Shown here in pieces: positions 43,125 to 53,680 of a stretch of DNA of 64,000 nt. The stretch covers positions 62,001 through 126,000 of the forward strand of contig NZ_FNVQ01000003.1 in the NCBI RefSeq assembly GCF_900108065.1, given 5' to 3'. This DNA is from Marinobacterium lutimaris (GTDB lineage Bacteria > Pseudomonadota > Gammaproteobacteria > Pseudomonadales > Balneatricaceae). A program made the translations under genes and the position numbers. Under the pieces are notes generated by a model that worked only from the letters and a program-made list of their open reading frames with translations, did no database searches and was not told the DNA's origin. Numbering within the stretch: the stretch's first letter is position 1; each line of letters opens with the position of its first letter.

Positions 43125-44000
43125 TTACTGCGCTTCCATCGCCTCGCAGGCTTCCAGGGTGTTCTGCAGCAGGCAGGCGATGGTCATCGGACCTACACCA
43201 CCCGGAACCGGAGTGATCGCAGAAACACGGTCGTAGGCAGCATCGAAGTCCACGTCGCCCACCAGCTTGCCGGTGTCGAGACGGTTGATGCCCACATCGA
43301 TCACCACGGCGCCCTCTTTGAGCCATTCACCCTTGATGAACTTGGGAATGCCTACAGCGGCGATGACGATATCCGCCTGGGCCAGCTCGGCCGGCAGATC
43401 CTGGGTTTTGGAGTGGCAGACGGTCACGGTAGCACGCTCCATCAGCAGCTCCAGCGCTACCGGGCGACCAACGATGTTGGACGCACCGACGATGACCGCT
43501 TTCTTGCCCATCGGCTCAATGCCGTAGGCCTTGAGCAGACGCATGCAGCCGTAAGGGGTGCAGGGGCGCAGAGTCGGGGCTTTGCCCGCCAGGCGACCCA
43601 GGTTGTAAGGGTGGAAACCATCCACATCTTTCTTCGGATCGATGCGCTCGATGACAGACTGCACATTGATCTGCTTCGGCAGCGGCAGCTGTACCAGGAT
43701 ACCGTGGATCTCTGGATCGGCGTTCAGCGTATCGATCAGCGCCAGCAGTTCACTCTCGGAGGTGTCCACTTCCAGACGATAGTTACGGGAGAGAAAGCCA
43801 ACCTCTTCGCAGGCTTTGACCTTGCTGCCCACATAAACCTTGGATGCAGGATCCTCGCCCACCAGAACCACGGCCAGACCCGGAGCCGGCAGCCCCTTGT
43901 CAGTACGCGCCTTCACCTTGCCGGCGATCTCCTTGCGCAACTCGGCGGCTACTGCCTTGCCATCGATACGTTTATCCACAGTCGTCTGTGCTTCGCTCAC
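43125..44000 (-). CDS. folD: Bifunctional methylenetetrahydrofolate dehydrogenase/cyclohydrolase FolD
   Basis: A 291-aa FolD, the usual length. Signatures are [20 protein letters not shown] (about 43-62, with the catalytic Lys in the YVGSKVKAC segment), [10 protein letters not shown] and the NADP-binding [18 protein letters not shown] (about 167-184). It interconverts 5,10-methylene-, methenyl- and 10-formyl-tetrahydrofolate. The start is GTG at 44000 ([12 protein letters not shown]), preceded by GGAGAG; the longer in-frame reading has no family counterpart. It is a single gene. Two 18-bp direct repeats lie 110-150 bp upstream. Confidence 0.95.
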   Translation of the reverse strand: MSEAQTTVDKRIDGKAVAAELRKEIAGKVKARTDKGLPAPGLAVVLVGEDPASKVYVGSKVKACEEVGFLSRNYRLEVDTSESELLALIDTLNADPEIHGILVQLPLPKQINVQSVIERIDPKKDVDGFHPYNLGRLAGKAPTLRPCTPYGCMRLLKAYGIEPMGKKAVIVGASNIVGRPVALELLMERATVTVCHSKTQDLPAELAQADIVIAAVGIPKFIKGEWLKEGAVVIDVGINRLDTGKLVGDVDFDAAYDRVSAITPVPGGVGPMTIACLLQNTLEACEAMEAQ

Positions 44001-44110
44001 ACCTCTCTCCCCGGGGTCAGGATTCCCCGCGCCACAAGTGAATGCCCGCAGTAAAAACGGGCCGATATTGGCGCGCAATTCTACAGGGAACGGCGCCCGG
44101 TCGCACCTTT

Positions 44111-44150
44111 GTTTGTCCAATCAGGATTTAGAGTTTGTCCAGTCAGGATT
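44111..44150. promoter_or_regulatory. Direct-repeat operator candidate (TGTCCAnnCAGGATT)
   Basis: GTTTGTCCAATCAGGATT (44111-44128) and GTTTGTCCAGTCAGGATT (44133-44150) differ at one base, with a 22-bp period (about two helical turns). A third, weaker copy, TGTCCAAACAGGAAT, is at 45301-45315. They lie between folD and the AbrB gene. No regulator is assigned. Confidence 0.45.
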
Positions 44151-44180
44151 CTGAATCGACAGATGCAGCGACAAAGCTGC

Positions 44181-45206
44181 TCAACTCGAGGCCTTTAATG
44201 ACGGGCCTGCAACCCAGCGAAACAGCAACGGCAGCGCAAAACACATAACCAGCACACGCACCAATTGGTGGGTCGCCACAAACACCGGATCCACATCGGT
44301 ACTGAACGCTATAGCCACCATCACCTCGATGCCGCCCGGCATGTAGGAGAGCAGCGCCTGCAGCAGCGGCACATCGAATCCGAGGTGCAGTACCATCGCA
44401 AAGCAGCCACAGGTGGTCAGCGCCAGCGCCAGGCCACCCAGGGCACCCATAAAGGTATTGCGCAACAGCGCCAGGTCCAGCCCCGCCATGCGCACCGCGA
44501 TCGCCGTGCCCAGAACCGCCAGCACGCCATTAAACCACTGCGGCGGTATATGCAGATCCAGCCCGAACAGGAACTTCAGCACCAGGGTAGTAAACAGCGC
44601 GCCGGTGAGCATGCCTGCGGGAATACGCAGCCGTCGTGCACACCAGCCTCCTACGAAAGCGCAGGCAAAAACCAGCGCCAGCAGCGGGTAGTCCGGCTGC
44701 AACTGCACAAGCTCTTCCGTGGACCGCTGCGTAATGGGGAACGCTAGGGGCAAGGCAGTCACCAGGAAAAACAGTCTCACGCTGTGCACCAGCGCGATAC
44801 GTTTCACATCAAGCCCCGCCTGAACCGCAAACAGCATCACCACGGCCAGGTTACCGGGCACCGAGCTCAGCACCGCATCCGTGTCGCTCCAACGGCAACG
44901 GTAGCGATAAAAACTGAACAGCATCGCCACCAGCACAGCCAGCATCAGCGTCATCAGCAGCAAGGTGGAGGACCAGTCCACCAGGTGATCGACAATATCG
45001 GCATCGATACCACTGGCGATGGACACCCCCAGAAACAGCGAGATGATCGACGTGGTCATGGATGGCATCCTGACGTCGACTCGAGCGGCTATGGCGAGCA
45101 GAACCGCCAGCATGGCGCCCAGCAGCCAGGGAGAAGGCAGATGTAATAGCGTGGCCAGCCAGCCACCGGTCACACCGATAGCCAGGGTTTTGAGAATCGT
45201 CAGCAT
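44181..45206 (-). CDS. AbrB-family membrane protein
   Basis: A 341-aa polytopic membrane protein of the AbrB family (historically called ammonia-monooxygenase-related, PF05145). It has two homologous halves, each with a Pro/Gly-rich segment: GGWLATLLHLPSPWLLGAML (residues about 14-33) and GGWCARRLRIPAGMLTGALF (about 186-205). The duplicated GGW-x(n)-P-x(2,3)-L/M-L-x-GA pattern is diagnostic. Function is unproven; transport or membrane regulation is suspected. It is in tandem with folD, 180 bp apart. Confidence 0.85.
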   Translation of the reverse strand: MLTILKTLAIGVTGGWLATLLHLPSPWLLGAMLAVLLAIAARVDVRMPSMTTSIISLFLGVSIASGIDADIVDHLVDWSSTLLLMTLMLAVLVAMLFSFYRYRCRWSDTDAVLSSVPGNLAVVMLFAVQAGLDVKRIALVHSVRLFFLVTALPLAFPITQRSTEELVQLQPDYPLLALVFACAFVGGWCARRLRIPAGMLTGALFTTLVLKFLFGLDLHIPPQWFNGVLAVLGTAIAVRMAGLDLALLRNTFMGALGGLALALTTCGCFAMVLHLGFDVPLLQALLSYMPGGIEVMVAIAFSTDVDPVFVATHQLVRVLVMCFALPLLFRWVAGPSLKASS

Positions 45207-45364
45207 GATTGATCGCTAAAACAGCGGCGGCAGCCGCTCTTGGCGGGTCGCCTGAACTCTGGAAAAACAGAAACACCCGGGCGGAATGCCCGAACGGGAG
45301 TGTCCAAACAGGAATGAGAGTATATCGCGTTTATTCGATTAATTCCCGCTGCTGGCGAGAAATA

Positions 45365-45385
45365 CAGGGCTGTTCAGCCGCCCTG
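45365..45385 (-). terminator. Possible terminator after the MocA-like gene
   Basis: Stem CAGGGC / GCCCTG with a 9-nt loop, followed on the minus strand by TATTTCTC. The stem is short. Confidence 0.4.
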
Positions 45386-45400
45386 ACACCGAGTCAGCGG

Positions 45401-46018
45401 CTAATGTGAAAGCTGGGCGAGCTGTTCCGGCGTATCGATATCCGCCACAACGCCGCCGTCATCCAGATCGATATAAAGCAGACAATCAGCATTCGCTTTG
45501 AGCAGGGTCCGGCCACCCTCATCGCCGCTCAGACCGCCAAGCTCACCCCAGAAGTCACGCCCGAACAGCACCGGATGACCCGGCTGATCGCGATAGCGGG
45601 GACGAACGATCTGTCCGCGACTGGCAGCGTCTATCAGAGCCGTGAGTGTATCGGCATGAATAGCGGGCATATCGCCCAGCATAATGGCGAGGCTGTCCAC
45701 ATCGGCAAAGGCGGCATCATCGGCCACCGCCCGCACCGCATCGGCAATGCTGGCGCCTAGCCCGTCTGCCGCGGCAGGCGCGCGCAGTACCCTGAGGTGC
45801 TCGGGAATTCCCAGCGCAACGACATCATCCTCCGGCCGGATCACCACTGCCAGTTGATAGCTGGCACCGGTTGGGCTGCTCAGCTGCGACAGAGTCGCCG
45901 CCAGTAAGCTGCGCCCATCAGCCAGAATCGCCGTGCGCTTGTCGGTGATGCCAAAACGGCGGGAAAAACCCGCCGCCATTACCAGCACCAGCACCCTGGG
46001 TCGGTGTTCAGAGGTCAT
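45401..46018 (-). CDS. Molybdenum cofactor cytidylyltransferase-like protein (MocA/MobA family)
   Basis: A 205-aa nucleotidyltransferase. The N-terminal loop VLVMAAGFSRRFGITDKRT matches the GxSxRxG...K signature (GFSRRFG, residues about 15-21), followed by SLAIMLGDMPAI with the Mg-binding Asp and GHPVLFGRDFW. MocA makes the CMP form of the molybdopterin cofactor used by xanthine-dehydrogenase-type enzymes. It overlaps xdhC by 11 bp and is the last gene of the Mo-hydroxylase operon, whose enzyme it should equip. The start at 46018 (MTSEHRPR) is chosen to limit the overlap. Confidence 0.85.
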   Translation of the reverse strand: MTSEHRPRVLVLVMAAGFSRRFGITDKRTAILADGRSLLAATLSQLSSPTGASYQLAVVIRPEDDVVALGIPEHLRVLRAPAAADGLGASIADAVRAVADDAAFADVDSLAIMLGDMPAIHADTLTALIDAASRGQIVRPRYRDQPGHPVLFGRDFWGELGGLSGDEGGRTLLKANADCLLYIDLDDGGVVADIDTPEQLAQLSH

Positions 46019-46988
46019 TACGATCTCTGCCGCGCTGCACGCGAAGCACATCGGCCATCACCGCCAGTGCGATCTCCGCCGGGGTTTTACTGCCCAGCGC
46101 CAGGCCGATCGGCATATGAATCCGCTCCACCTGGTCGGCACTCAAGCCGCCGGTTGAGAGCAGCCGGGCCGCGCGTTTGTCGGAGGTAAGCCGCGACCCC
46201 ATAACGCCGATATAAAACGCATCGGTGCGCACCGCTTCGATCATGGCCAGATCATCGATACGCGGATCATGGGTCATCGCCACCACCGCGGTCTGCTGAT
46301 GGCAGTTGCCTGGCTTGGCGATAAACATCGACGGCAGGGTCTTCTCCAGCCGCACATTCTCCAGATCGAAGTCTCGATACTCCTCTTCACGGGGCTCACA
46401 GACGATCACCTCGTAGCCAAGACTCACCGCGAACTCGGCACAGGGCCGGGCAACGCTGGACAGGCCAGCGATGATCAACCGCAGCGAAGGCCCCATACGA
46501 ACGCTGACACCATCGGCCGCAACCTCCACACGATCGCCACCGGCATTGTCCAGCGGTGACAGGGAATAGGAACCATCGGCCAGGGATACGCGACGCAGCC
46601 TCTGCTCACGGCCACGCATCACCGCCGCCAGCTCGGCCAGATGGCGGCGGTTGCCGTCATCCGGTTCGAGCCGTTCGATCAGTACATCCAGAATGCCGCC
46701 ACAGGGCAGCTGAATCTGTGGCCGATCATCCTCTCGACGCTGGCCGTACCTTTCGGTACGGACGCGCTGATGGAACTCGCCCGCCTGCAGCCGTTCGAGA
46801 AAGTCTTCCTCGACACAGCCACCGGACAGCGAGCCCAGATGCCGGCCATCGGCCCTGGCCACCATGATGGAGCCAGGTTCCCGCGGCGACGAGCCAAAGG
46901 TGGATAGCACCGTACATAGCCAGACCGTCTCCCCGACGTTAAGCCACTCCTGTGCCTGCTCCACCACCTGTAGATCGAGATGCTGCAT
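46008..46988 (-). CDS. XdhC/CoxI-family maturation factor
   Basis: A 326-aa protein with the N-terminal XdhC_CoxI domain (TVLSTFGSSPREPGSIMVA, GSLSGGCVEEDFLE) and a C-terminal Rossmann-like domain (about 165-320; SLRLIIAGLSSVARPCAEFA, FYIGVMGSRLTSDKRAARLL). XdhC proteins bind and sulfurate the molybdenum cofactor and insert it into the large subunit. It lies 53 bp downstream of the large-subunit gene, consistent with one maturation operon. Confidence 0.9.
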   Translation of the reverse strand: MQHLDLQVVEQAQEWLNVGETVWLCTVLSTFGSSPREPGSIMVARADGRHLGSLSGGCVEEDFLERLQAGEFHQRVRTERYGQRREDDRPQIQLPCGGILDVLIERLEPDDGNRRHLAELAAVMRGREQRLRRVSLADGSYSLSPLDNAGGDRVEVAADGVSVRMGPSLRLIIAGLSSVARPCAEFAVSLGYEVIVCEPREEEYRDFDLENVRLEKTLPSMFIAKPGNCHQQTAVVAMTHDPRIDDLAMIEAVRTDAFYIGVMGSRLTSDKRAARLLSTGGLSADQVERIHMPIGLALGSKTPAEIALAVMADVLRVQRGRDRNDL

Positions 46989-47041
46989 TAAACGCTTCGA
47001 TTAACCTCTCTACTTAGCTGCTTACTGAGCTATCTGGCTGT

Positions 47042-49417
47042 TTAGCCTTTCAGCTGATCAGCCACAGGCAGACTGCGGATACGCTTGCCGGATGCGGCAA
47101 AGATCGCATTACACAGCGCCGGCGCCACCGGCGGCAGACCAGGTTCGCCCACACCACCCATCGGAATATCCATGCTGTTGTTCACGGCATGGCAGTGGAT
47201 CTCCTTCGGTACCTGGTTGATGCGTGGCACCAGGTAGGTATCGAAGTTGTTCTGCTGGATCACACCGTCCTTCGCGGTAATCTCGGTCATCATCGCAATC
47301 CCGGTTCCCATGACGCAGGCGCCCTCGAGCTGAGCGGCCACGCGATCCGGGTTGACCTGCGGCCCACAGTCGAAAGCGATATCGGCACGGTGAATGATCA
47401 CCTCGCCGGCGTCGGTCACCTCAACATCCATTACCACGGCACAGTAGGATACGAAGCTCTGGTGCACCGCGAGGCCGAGACCGCGGTTAGCCGGCATCTC
47501 TTTGCCCCAGCCCGCTTCCTTGGTGGCACGCTCGATTACGGCACGGTAGCGGGCGGTGTTGATCGGGTATTTAGCCGGATCTTCACCGTAGTTGAACACC
47601 TCACCCTGACTGAGCGGATCGATCTTGCGATCCGGGCCCAGCAGCTCCAGCAGGAACTCCTTGTGGTCGCGACCCGCCTGGTGCGCCAGCTCGGAAATAA
47701 AGCTCTGGATCGCGAAGGCGTGCGGGATGTTGTAAACGGAACGGAACCAGCCGATACGGATATGCCCTTCCGCTTCACCACTTTCCTGCTGAATCGACGG
47801 AATATCGTAAGGCATGCTGCGGATGCCCATGCCCAGCTCCATGGCTGACTGGTGCTCCGCATTGGGCGCAAACACAGAAGCGATACTCGGCGCCAGGGAG
47901 CGGTGCAGCCAGCCGCTGACCTTGCCCTGGTCATCGAAATACGCTTCCAGATGCTCCAGCGCTACGGTATGGAAGAAGCCGTTATGCAGGTCATCTTCAC
48001 GGGTCCACTGCACACGCACCGGACGTCCGTCCATTGCCTTGGACAGATCCGCCGCTTCGAACACGTAGTCCGGCTTGGCTTTACGGCCAAAACCGCCGCC
48101 CATCAGACCGCACTGCACGATCACCTTTTCCGGCTCCAGGCCGAGGCGCTTGGCCACGCCGTCGCGGGCCGCCTGAGGGTTCTGCACCGAAGTCCATACA
48201 TCGGCGCTGTCGCCGTTGATGCGCACAATGGCAGCCATGGGTTCCATCGGCGCCTGGGCCATGTGCGGCGCGTAGTAATTGACGCTGAGCGCATCGGCCG
48301 CAGACGCTTTGGCAGCGGCGATATCACCGGTGGAACGGGCCACCTCGCCCGGCTCCTGGGAACGCTTCTCCAGCAGTTCGCGGAAGGCCTTGGAGTCATA
48401 ACTGGCGTTAGCGCCGGCAGGTTCGTTATCCCACTCGATGCTCAGCGCCTGGCGGCCCTTGATCGCCGCCCAGGTGTTTTCCGCCAGTACGGCAACGCCG
48501 CCCATCGGCTCGAAACCGGAAGGCTGGGTTGCGGTCGGCATTGCCATCACCTTGACCACACCCGGCACGGCCAGCGCGGCGCTGTCATCGAAAGACTTCA
48601 CCGCGGCGCCGTAGGATGGCGGGCGCGCGATTACGGCGTAAAGCATGCCGTCCCAGCTGACATCGGCCGCATACTGCGCCCGGCCGGTGAGGATATCCAT
48701 GCCGTCTGCCGCCAGCGGTTGCTTGCTCTCGCCCTGCGGAAACTCCTCGGGCTGACGCATGATATAGCGCCACTGATCCGGGGACTTGAGTGCTAGGGTA
48801 TCGCGATCCGGCACCGGCAGCTCTGCCGCTGCTGTAGCCAGTTCGCCAAAGGTGAGGGAGCGCTGGGTCGGTGTGTGCATCACCAGGTGTACGCCAGCCT
48901 TACATTCGCTGACTGGAACACCCCACTGCTTGGCGGCAGCCTGCTCCAGCATGGTCCGCGCAGCAGCGCCGGCACGGCGCAGCGAATCAAACCACTGACG
49001 CATGGAGCGCGAGCCGTCGGTATTCTGGTTGCCGTAGATCTCTTCATGGGCGATCGCCTGTTTAACGACCACCTGGTCCCAGTCGGCGCCCAGCTCGTCC
49101 GCCATCACCATGGCGACGCTGGTGCGGATCCCCTGGCCCATTTCGCCACGGTGGTTGATCAGGGTAACGGTGCCATCGGGCTCGATGCTGATAAACACAT
49201 CGGGATCGTCCACCACGCCGTGCGGCATGGCGTCGCCACCGAACTTCTGCTCTTCCGCGAAAGCGGGCGTCCAGCGCGCGGCAATCACCAGTGCGCCGGC
49301 GGCGGTCAGCCCCTTAAGGAATCCACGGCGGCTGACGTTGGCCAGCTGTACATCTCCGCTTTCAGCCTGGTCGAATTTGCGCGAAAACAACTTCTGCGAA
49401 AACATTGAGCTGCTCAT
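47042..49417 (-). CDS. Periplasmic molybdenum hydroxylase, large subunit (IorB/aldehyde oxidoreductase type)
   Basis: A 791-aa molybdopterin-binding subunit of the xanthine-dehydrogenase family, IorB-like. The N-terminus carries a twin-arginine signal ([20 protein letters not shown], about 28-47), so the assembled enzyme is exported folded. Cofactor-binding segments include [38 protein letters not shown] and the catalytic Glu loop [20 protein letters not shown] near the C-terminus. It hydroxylates an aldehyde or N-heteroaromatic. It pairs with the [2Fe-2S] subunit through an ATGA overlap. The exact substrate is unknown. Confidence 0.92.
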   Translation of the reverse strand: MSSSMFSQKLFSRKFDQAESGDVQLANVSRRGFLKGLTAAGALVIAARWTPAFAEEQKFGGDAMPHGVVDDPDVFISIEPDGTVTLINHRGEMGQGIRTSVAMVMADELGADWDQVVVKQAIAHEEIYGNQNTDGSRSMRQWFDSLRRAGAAARTMLEQAAAKQWGVPVSECKAGVHLVMHTPTQRSLTFGELATAAAELPVPDRDTLALKSPDQWRYIMRQPEEFPQGESKQPLAADGMDILTGRAQYAADVSWDGMLYAVIARPPSYGAAVKSFDDSAALAVPGVVKVMAMPTATQPSGFEPMGGVAVLAENTWAAIKGRQALSIEWDNEPAGANASYDSKAFRELLEKRSQEPGEVARSTGDIAAAKASAADALSVNYYAPHMAQAPMEPMAAIVRINGDSADVWTSVQNPQAARDGVAKRLGLEPEKVIVQCGLMGGGFGRKAKPDYVFEAADLSKAMDGRPVRVQWTREDDLHNGFFHTVALEHLEAYFDDQGKVSGWLHRSLAPSIASVFAPNAEHQSAMELGMGIRSMPYDIPSIQQESGEAEGHIRIGWFRSVYNIPHAFAIQSFISELAHQAGRDHKEFLLELLGPDRKIDPLSQGEVFNYGEDPAKYPINTARYRAVIERATKEAGWGKEMPANRGLGLAVHQSFVSYCAVVMDVEVTDAGEVIIHRADIAFDCGPQVNPDRVAAQLEGACVMGTGIAMMTEITAKDGVIQQNNFDTYLVPRINQVPKEIHCHAVNNSMDIPMGGVGEPGLPPVAPALCNAIFAASGKRIRSLPVADQLKG

Positions 49418-49911
49418 GCCTTCACCTCCGTAAACAGTGACTCATCGATAGCGGCAACGCCGTTTTCGGAAGCGCGTTTGATCGCTTTACGGATGCGGGG
49501 ATAGGTACCGCAACGGCAGATGTTGCCGCTCATGCCACTGTCGATCTGCTCATCGGACGGGTTCGGATGATTTCTCAAAAGAGATACAGCGCTCATCACC
49601 TGGCCACTCTGGCAGTAACCGCACTGAGCCACGGCCTCGTCCATCCAGGCCTGCTGTACGGCCTGTCCGACCGGGTCGCTTTCCATCGCTTCAATAGTGG
49701 TGATCTGTTTGCCCTGGGCCTGGGAGATCGGTGTCAGGCAGGAGCGGATCGGGCTGCCATCAAGATGCACGGTACAAGCACCGCACATCGCCAGGCCGCA
49801 ACCGAAACGGGTACCGGTCAGTTTCAAGGTATCGCGCAGGACCCACAGAATCGGTGTATCCGCTGGCACATCCAGCGATCGGGGTTCGCCATTAACTGTA
49901 ACTTCTATCAT
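49414..49911 (-). CDS. [2Fe-2S] subunit of the molybdenum hydroxylase (IorA type)
   Basis: A 165-aa iron-sulfur subunit with both expected clusters: a plant-type ferredoxin motif ([20 protein letters not shown], about 41-60, then a fourth Cys) and a C-terminal cluster ([10 protein letters not shown] ... [10 protein letters not shown]). It transfers electrons from the Mo site of the large subunit. It has no signal peptide of its own, so it probably travels with the Tat-tagged partner. The start at 49911 (MIEVTVNGE) follows AAGGAGC; the upstream in-frame extension is not conserved-looking. The 429-bp region 49912-50340 shows no gene and must hold the operon promoter. Confidence 0.93.
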   Translation of the reverse strand: MIEVTVNGEPRSLDVPADTPILWVLRDTLKLTGTRFGCGLAMCGACTVHLDGSPIRSCLTPISQAQGKQITTIEAMESDPVGQAVQQAWMDEAVAQCGYCQSGQVMSAVSLLRNHPNPSDEQIDSGMSGNICRCGTYPRIRKAIKRASENGVAAIDESLFTEVKA

Positions 49912-50340
49912 CGGTTCGCTCCTTCGCGTCCTACCCCAACAGGGCAGGCTGACAGACTTTTTAATTAAATGGTTCTTATCGACCTTTGGGTACGTGGGTA
50001 CCGTTATCCCGGACCACTCACCACAATGTAGACCAGCGCGCTCAAGCTTGTCGCTGACGGCCACACCCGTCGGCGCCAAAACATACATCACAGGCACACA
50101 TTACTTCGTGGGTAACAAATTAGTGTAGACGGGTCACCGATTGAACCTACGATTCTCGCTATTTATTGCCTATTCGTGCAGCGAGCACCTGGGGAGCGGC
50201 AGCCACCCTCATAAAACCTGGAACCTTTTCCGAGGGAGCATCGAGATCAAAAGTGAGAAGAAAAGCGGCACCAGCAACCGGGGGAAGAAATAAAACGCGG
50301 CCCACCGCCCGGCATCTGTCGCAGCGATGGACCTGCCAAA

Positions 50341-51894
50341 CTACTTAAATCTCAGCACCAGCTCATGCAGCTCAGCGGCGATATCACCGTTGCGCTGGGC
50401 GCTGGCGGTGGACTGCTCACCCTGCTGCTGATTGCTGCGGGCAAGGCTGGATACCTGCGTCACCTGGCCATTTATCTGGTCAGATACCTGCGCCTGCTCC
50501 TCAACGGCAGCCGCCATCTGCATCGCCATCTGGGCGATATCGCTGACCGAACTCTGAATACGGTGCAGCGTCTGCTCCGCGGTGACCATCTGCCGGGCAC
50601 CATCTTCTGCAGCACTATTACCCTGCGCGGCAATACTGACGGCCCGTTCGGCACGCTGGTTCAATGATTCGATAATGCCGTGGATCTCCCGGGTTGAATC
50701 CTGGGTGCGCAGCGCCAGGTTTCTTACCTCTTCAGCCACCACGGCGAACCCCCGACCATGATTGCCCGCCCTGGCAGCTTCGATGGCGGCGTTCAGGGCC
50801 AGCAGGTTGGTCTGCTCGGCAATCACTTCGATAATGCGCGTAGCATCGGTAATCACCCGCGTCTCGTTGGCCAGTTCATTCACCGACTCACTGATATTCA
50901 GCACGGTGGACTTCAGATTATCAATCGCCTCGCTGGCCTGACTAACCACCCGGCTGCCGTCGCTGGCAAAGCGGCTCGTCTCTTCGGATCGCGCCGCGGT
51001 CTCCTGGACGTTGGACGATACCTCAGCGATGGTACCCGACATCTCGCCGATCGCCTCGGCGATCCGGTCGGTCTCCCTGCCCTGCTCGATCAGGGTCTGC
51101 TGTGTTTTCTGGGCGATCTCCAGGCCCCGCGCCGATTCCCGGTGCACTTCGTCGGCACACTCACCCAGCCGGGTCAGCACCGCATCCAGGTGTGCCTGCT
51201 GCGCCAGCACCGCTACCCTGATGCGGCCAAGCTCCAGGCCATCATCGGTAAACGAGAGCGCCGCCAGATCGTCGCTAAAAACATTTCCCATGGAGCCGAC
51301 CACCGAAGCCCTCACCCGGGTGCGCTCCATCCGGTTCCAGACGGCATATGCCAGGGCCCCGCAGGCCAACACCATCTCTGCTGCCAGTCTCTGCCCGGTA
51401 TAGAAAAGCAGGGCGGCCAGCAGGAACACTGCGGTCAAAAAGCAGGAGCTGGAAGAAGGCAGCAAACGGCCAGCGGATGGTATCTTGCCCTGGTTGAGCT
51501 TGGTGTAGAGCTTTTCGGCCCGGCCAACATCCTGGCGCGAGGGGCTGGAGCGAACCGACTCGTAGCCGATAACCTTGCCCCGCTCCATCACCGGCGTGAT
51601 GTACGCACTCACCCAGTAATAGTCGCCGTTTTTGCAGCGATTCTTCACCATCCCCATCCAGGGTTTACCGGCTTTCAGATAACCCCACATGGCCTGGAAT
51701 GCTGCAGGCGGCATATCCGGATGACGCACAATGTTATGCGCCTGCCCCACCAGCTCTTCGCGGGAAAAGCCACTTACATCGACAAATGCCTGATTACAGT
51801 GGGTAATACGACCTTTCAGGTCGGTGGAGGAGATTAGCTTTATATCGGGGCTAAAGGTAACTTCGCGGTGGGTAACGGGAAGGTTCTGTTTCAT
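50341..51894 (-). CDS. PAS-containing methyl-accepting chemotaxis protein (Aer-like)
   Basis: A 517-aa chemoreceptor. It has an N-terminal PAS domain (about 10-125; [40 protein letters not shown]) as in the FAD-binding redox sensor Aer, a short membrane anchor (about 150-188; [20 protein letters not shown]), and the MCP signalling domain with the highly conserved hairpin tip ([20 protein letters not shown]). It should sense redox or energy state and signal through CheW/CheA. The PAS domain is cytoplasmic, with no periplasmic ligand domain. It is a single gene. Confidence 0.92.
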   Translation of the reverse strand: MKQNLPVTHREVTFSPDIKLISSTDLKGRITHCNQAFVDVSGFSREELVGQAHNIVRHPDMPPAAFQAMWGYLKAGKPWMGMVKNRCKNGDYYWVSAYITPVMERGKVIGYESVRSSPSRQDVGRAEKLYTKLNQGKIPSAGRLLPSSSSCFLTAVFLLAALLFYTGQRLAAEMVLACGALAYAVWNRMERTRVRASVVGSMGNVFSDDLAALSFTDDGLELGRIRVAVLAQQAHLDAVLTRLGECADEVHRESARGLEIAQKTQQTLIEQGRETDRIAEAIGEMSGTIAEVSSNVQETAARSEETSRFASDGSRVVSQASEAIDNLKSTVLNISESVNELANETRVITDATRIIEVIAEQTNLLALNAAIEAARAGNHGRGFAVVAEEVRNLALRTQDSTREIHGIIESLNQRAERAVSIAAQGNSAAEDGARQMVTAEQTLHRIQSSVSDIAQMAMQMAAAVEEQAQVSDQINGQVTQVSSLARSNQQQGEQSTASAQRNGDIAAELHELVLRFK

Positions 51895-52315
51895 GCTCGC
51901 ATCTTAATGGTAATTCCGCAGCAGCAACTCCGGGTGACACACGCGAAGCGTTCCCTGCTTCTGCGACTACTGTGTGCCGCGATACTGCACCGGACCAGAC
52001 CCAGCAACTCTCCCTATGAGTGACTCCGATAAAGGAGTCAGCCTGAAACGGAAAGCCTATGCCAGCTAGCATCTCTGCGAATGAGCGTTAAAGGCGGGGC
52101 TTTAACGCTTTCCAATCTCGATGCTCGCTGCCTATTTTTTAACCTTAAGCGATTGAAACTTAAGATAAAACTGGCGCCTGAAAAATTGGCGCGACAGATT
52201 AATAAAATAGTCACAAAAAAACCACAGAAACAACACAGAATCCCCTGCATTAGCAAAGGGATATCTGCGACTACTGTTTGCTGCGCCTGCTCTATCGATA
52301 AAGCAGTGCCAGCGT
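51895..52315. other. Non-coding gap with hairpin and short repeats
   Basis: This 421-bp interval shows no convincing gene. It contains a perfect hairpin GCGTTAAAG-n6-CTTTAACGC (52085-52108), a T-rich stretch, and two diverged copies of TCTGCGACTACTGTnTGC (51960-51977 and 52265-52282). Confidence 0.6.
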
Positions 52316-53248
52316 TTAAGCGACCGCCGACCGGCTGCGCAACGCTTCAATATCGCGTCGCGGCGGCGCACCGAACAGGCGGCTGTATTCACGGCTGAAC
52401 TGTGACGGACTCTCGTAGCCCACCTGAAACGCAGCGCCCGCTGCATCTATACCGTCACTGAGCATCAACCGACGCGCTTCGTTCAACCGCAGCCATTTCT
52501 GATACTGCAACGGGCTTTTGGCGGTGAGTTGGCGGAAATAGTGATGCAGACTCGAGGTACTCATCTGCACATGCGCCGCCAGGTCATCGATCCGCAGAGG
52601 CTGGTCGTAGTTGCTTTTCAGCCAGTCGATGGCTCGGCCGATACGCTGGCTCTGGCTGCCGGCCGATACGATCTGCCATAGGCGCGCGGACAGATCACTC
52701 TGCAACAGGCGGTAATGAATCTCACGCTGAATCAGGGGCGCCAGCACGGCAACATCATCCGGCGCGGAGTGAAGTCTGAGCAGCCGGCCAAAGGGTTCAA
52801 GCAGCTCTGGCGTCATCGTCCCCAGATAGGCGCCCGCCTCACTGGCGCGCTCACGCACGGGCGAGAGCTTATTCTGCGCGATCAACTCAGCGATGATGTT
52901 CATATCAAGCCTGAACACCAACCCCAGGGATGGTGTTTCCGGAGACGCCTCAAGCACCTGGGACTTGGCCGGCAGGTCCAGCGAGGTTATCAGGAACTGC
53001 CTGGTGTTGTAGACATAGCCCTTATCACCGATCAGTAATTGCTTCGCACCCTGCACTACCATCACGATGCTCGGCTCGACCATACAGTCGCAGGGGTCAG
53101 TGGCGGCCTCACGGCGAAATAACGCGAGGTTGTTGATACGGGTTGGAACATCCTCCTGCCCTACCGTCAGCCGGTCAATGATCGGCACCAGTTCGGCATG
53201 AATTGCCTCTAGCGCCGGGCCTGCCGGCGTTTCGTTGTGCTGTTTCAT
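52316..53248 (-). CDS. AraC-family regulator, YqhC-like
   Basis: A 310-aa regulator with an N-terminal AraC_N (PF06719-type) domain (about 35-190; PSIVMVVQGAKQLLIGDKGY, YNTRQFLITSLDLPAKSQVL) and two C-terminal helix-turn-helix units (about 210-300; RIDDLAAHVQMSTSSLHHYF, AFQVGYESPSQFSREYSRLF). In E. coli the member YqhC activates yqhD and responds to aldehydes. Here a YqhD-like gene lies 2.2 kb away in the divergent cluster, so it is the probable regulator of the cupin/hydrolase/alcohol dehydrogenase genes. The ATG at 53248 follows GGGAGG. Confidence 0.88.
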   Translation of the reverse strand: MKQHNETPAGPALEAIHAELVPIIDRLTVGQEDVPTRINNLALFRREAATDPCDCMVEPSIVMVVQGAKQLLIGDKGYVYNTRQFLITSLDLPAKSQVLEASPETPSLGLVFRLDMNIIAELIAQNKLSPVRERASEAGAYLGTMTPELLEPFGRLLRLHSAPDDVAVLAPLIQREIHYRLLQSDLSARLWQIVSAGSQSQRIGRAIDWLKSNYDQPLRIDDLAAHVQMSTSSLHHYFRQLTAKSPLQYQKWLRLNEARRLMLSDGIDAAGAAFQVGYESPSQFSREYSRLFGAPPRRDIEALRSRSAVA

Positions 53249-53680
53249 ACTTTCAACCTCCCGAATCATTCACACCCCCAAGCCCCGCTTCGGGGCTGCC
53301 TACACCCAGTACATTTTCCACAAGTTTGCAGAATCAGGCAAGGAAACAGCCCATTCGTTATACCCGAAACCAATTTATCTGGCGCATTATATCAATCAGA
53401 CGAAGACAGCATGCTGCGCTTAACAGGGCCGACGCGCCGCCTTAAGCATCAAGTGTACCCGCACTTTTGACGCTTTCCGGTGCACCCCCGATCGATAGCA
53501 CTCATAAGTGTTATGAAACCGATTAGCCTTGTTCGTCACTGGCCGGCCCCAAACTATGATTAGCGTAAGACGATGACGCCGGGCAGCGCCGGAACAGCGA
53601 TAACCGGGCCCTGATTTAAGCGCGGCCGCCATCGTTTTGCAGGGAGATGGTGTCAGCAACCAATTTTGGAGGAGATCGCC
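53249..53680. promoter_or_regulatory. Divergent promoter region, AraC gene / cupin gene
   Basis: A 432-bp spacer without a gene. It holds a perfect hairpin AGCCCCG-CTT-CGGGGCT (53281-53297) and the palindrome CACTCATAAGTG (53499-53510), which resembles the ACTCATGA half of the composite motif found before the SDR and SMP-30 genes. It is the likely target region of the AraC regulator. Confidence 0.45.

Noticed and set aside
45644-47042. Many long open frames on the strand opposite to the Mo-hydroxylase and other GC-rich genes
   Set aside because: They are antisense shadows of well-supported genes, produced by high GC at third codon positions; products are Arg/Ala/Gln/His-rich with no family resemblance.
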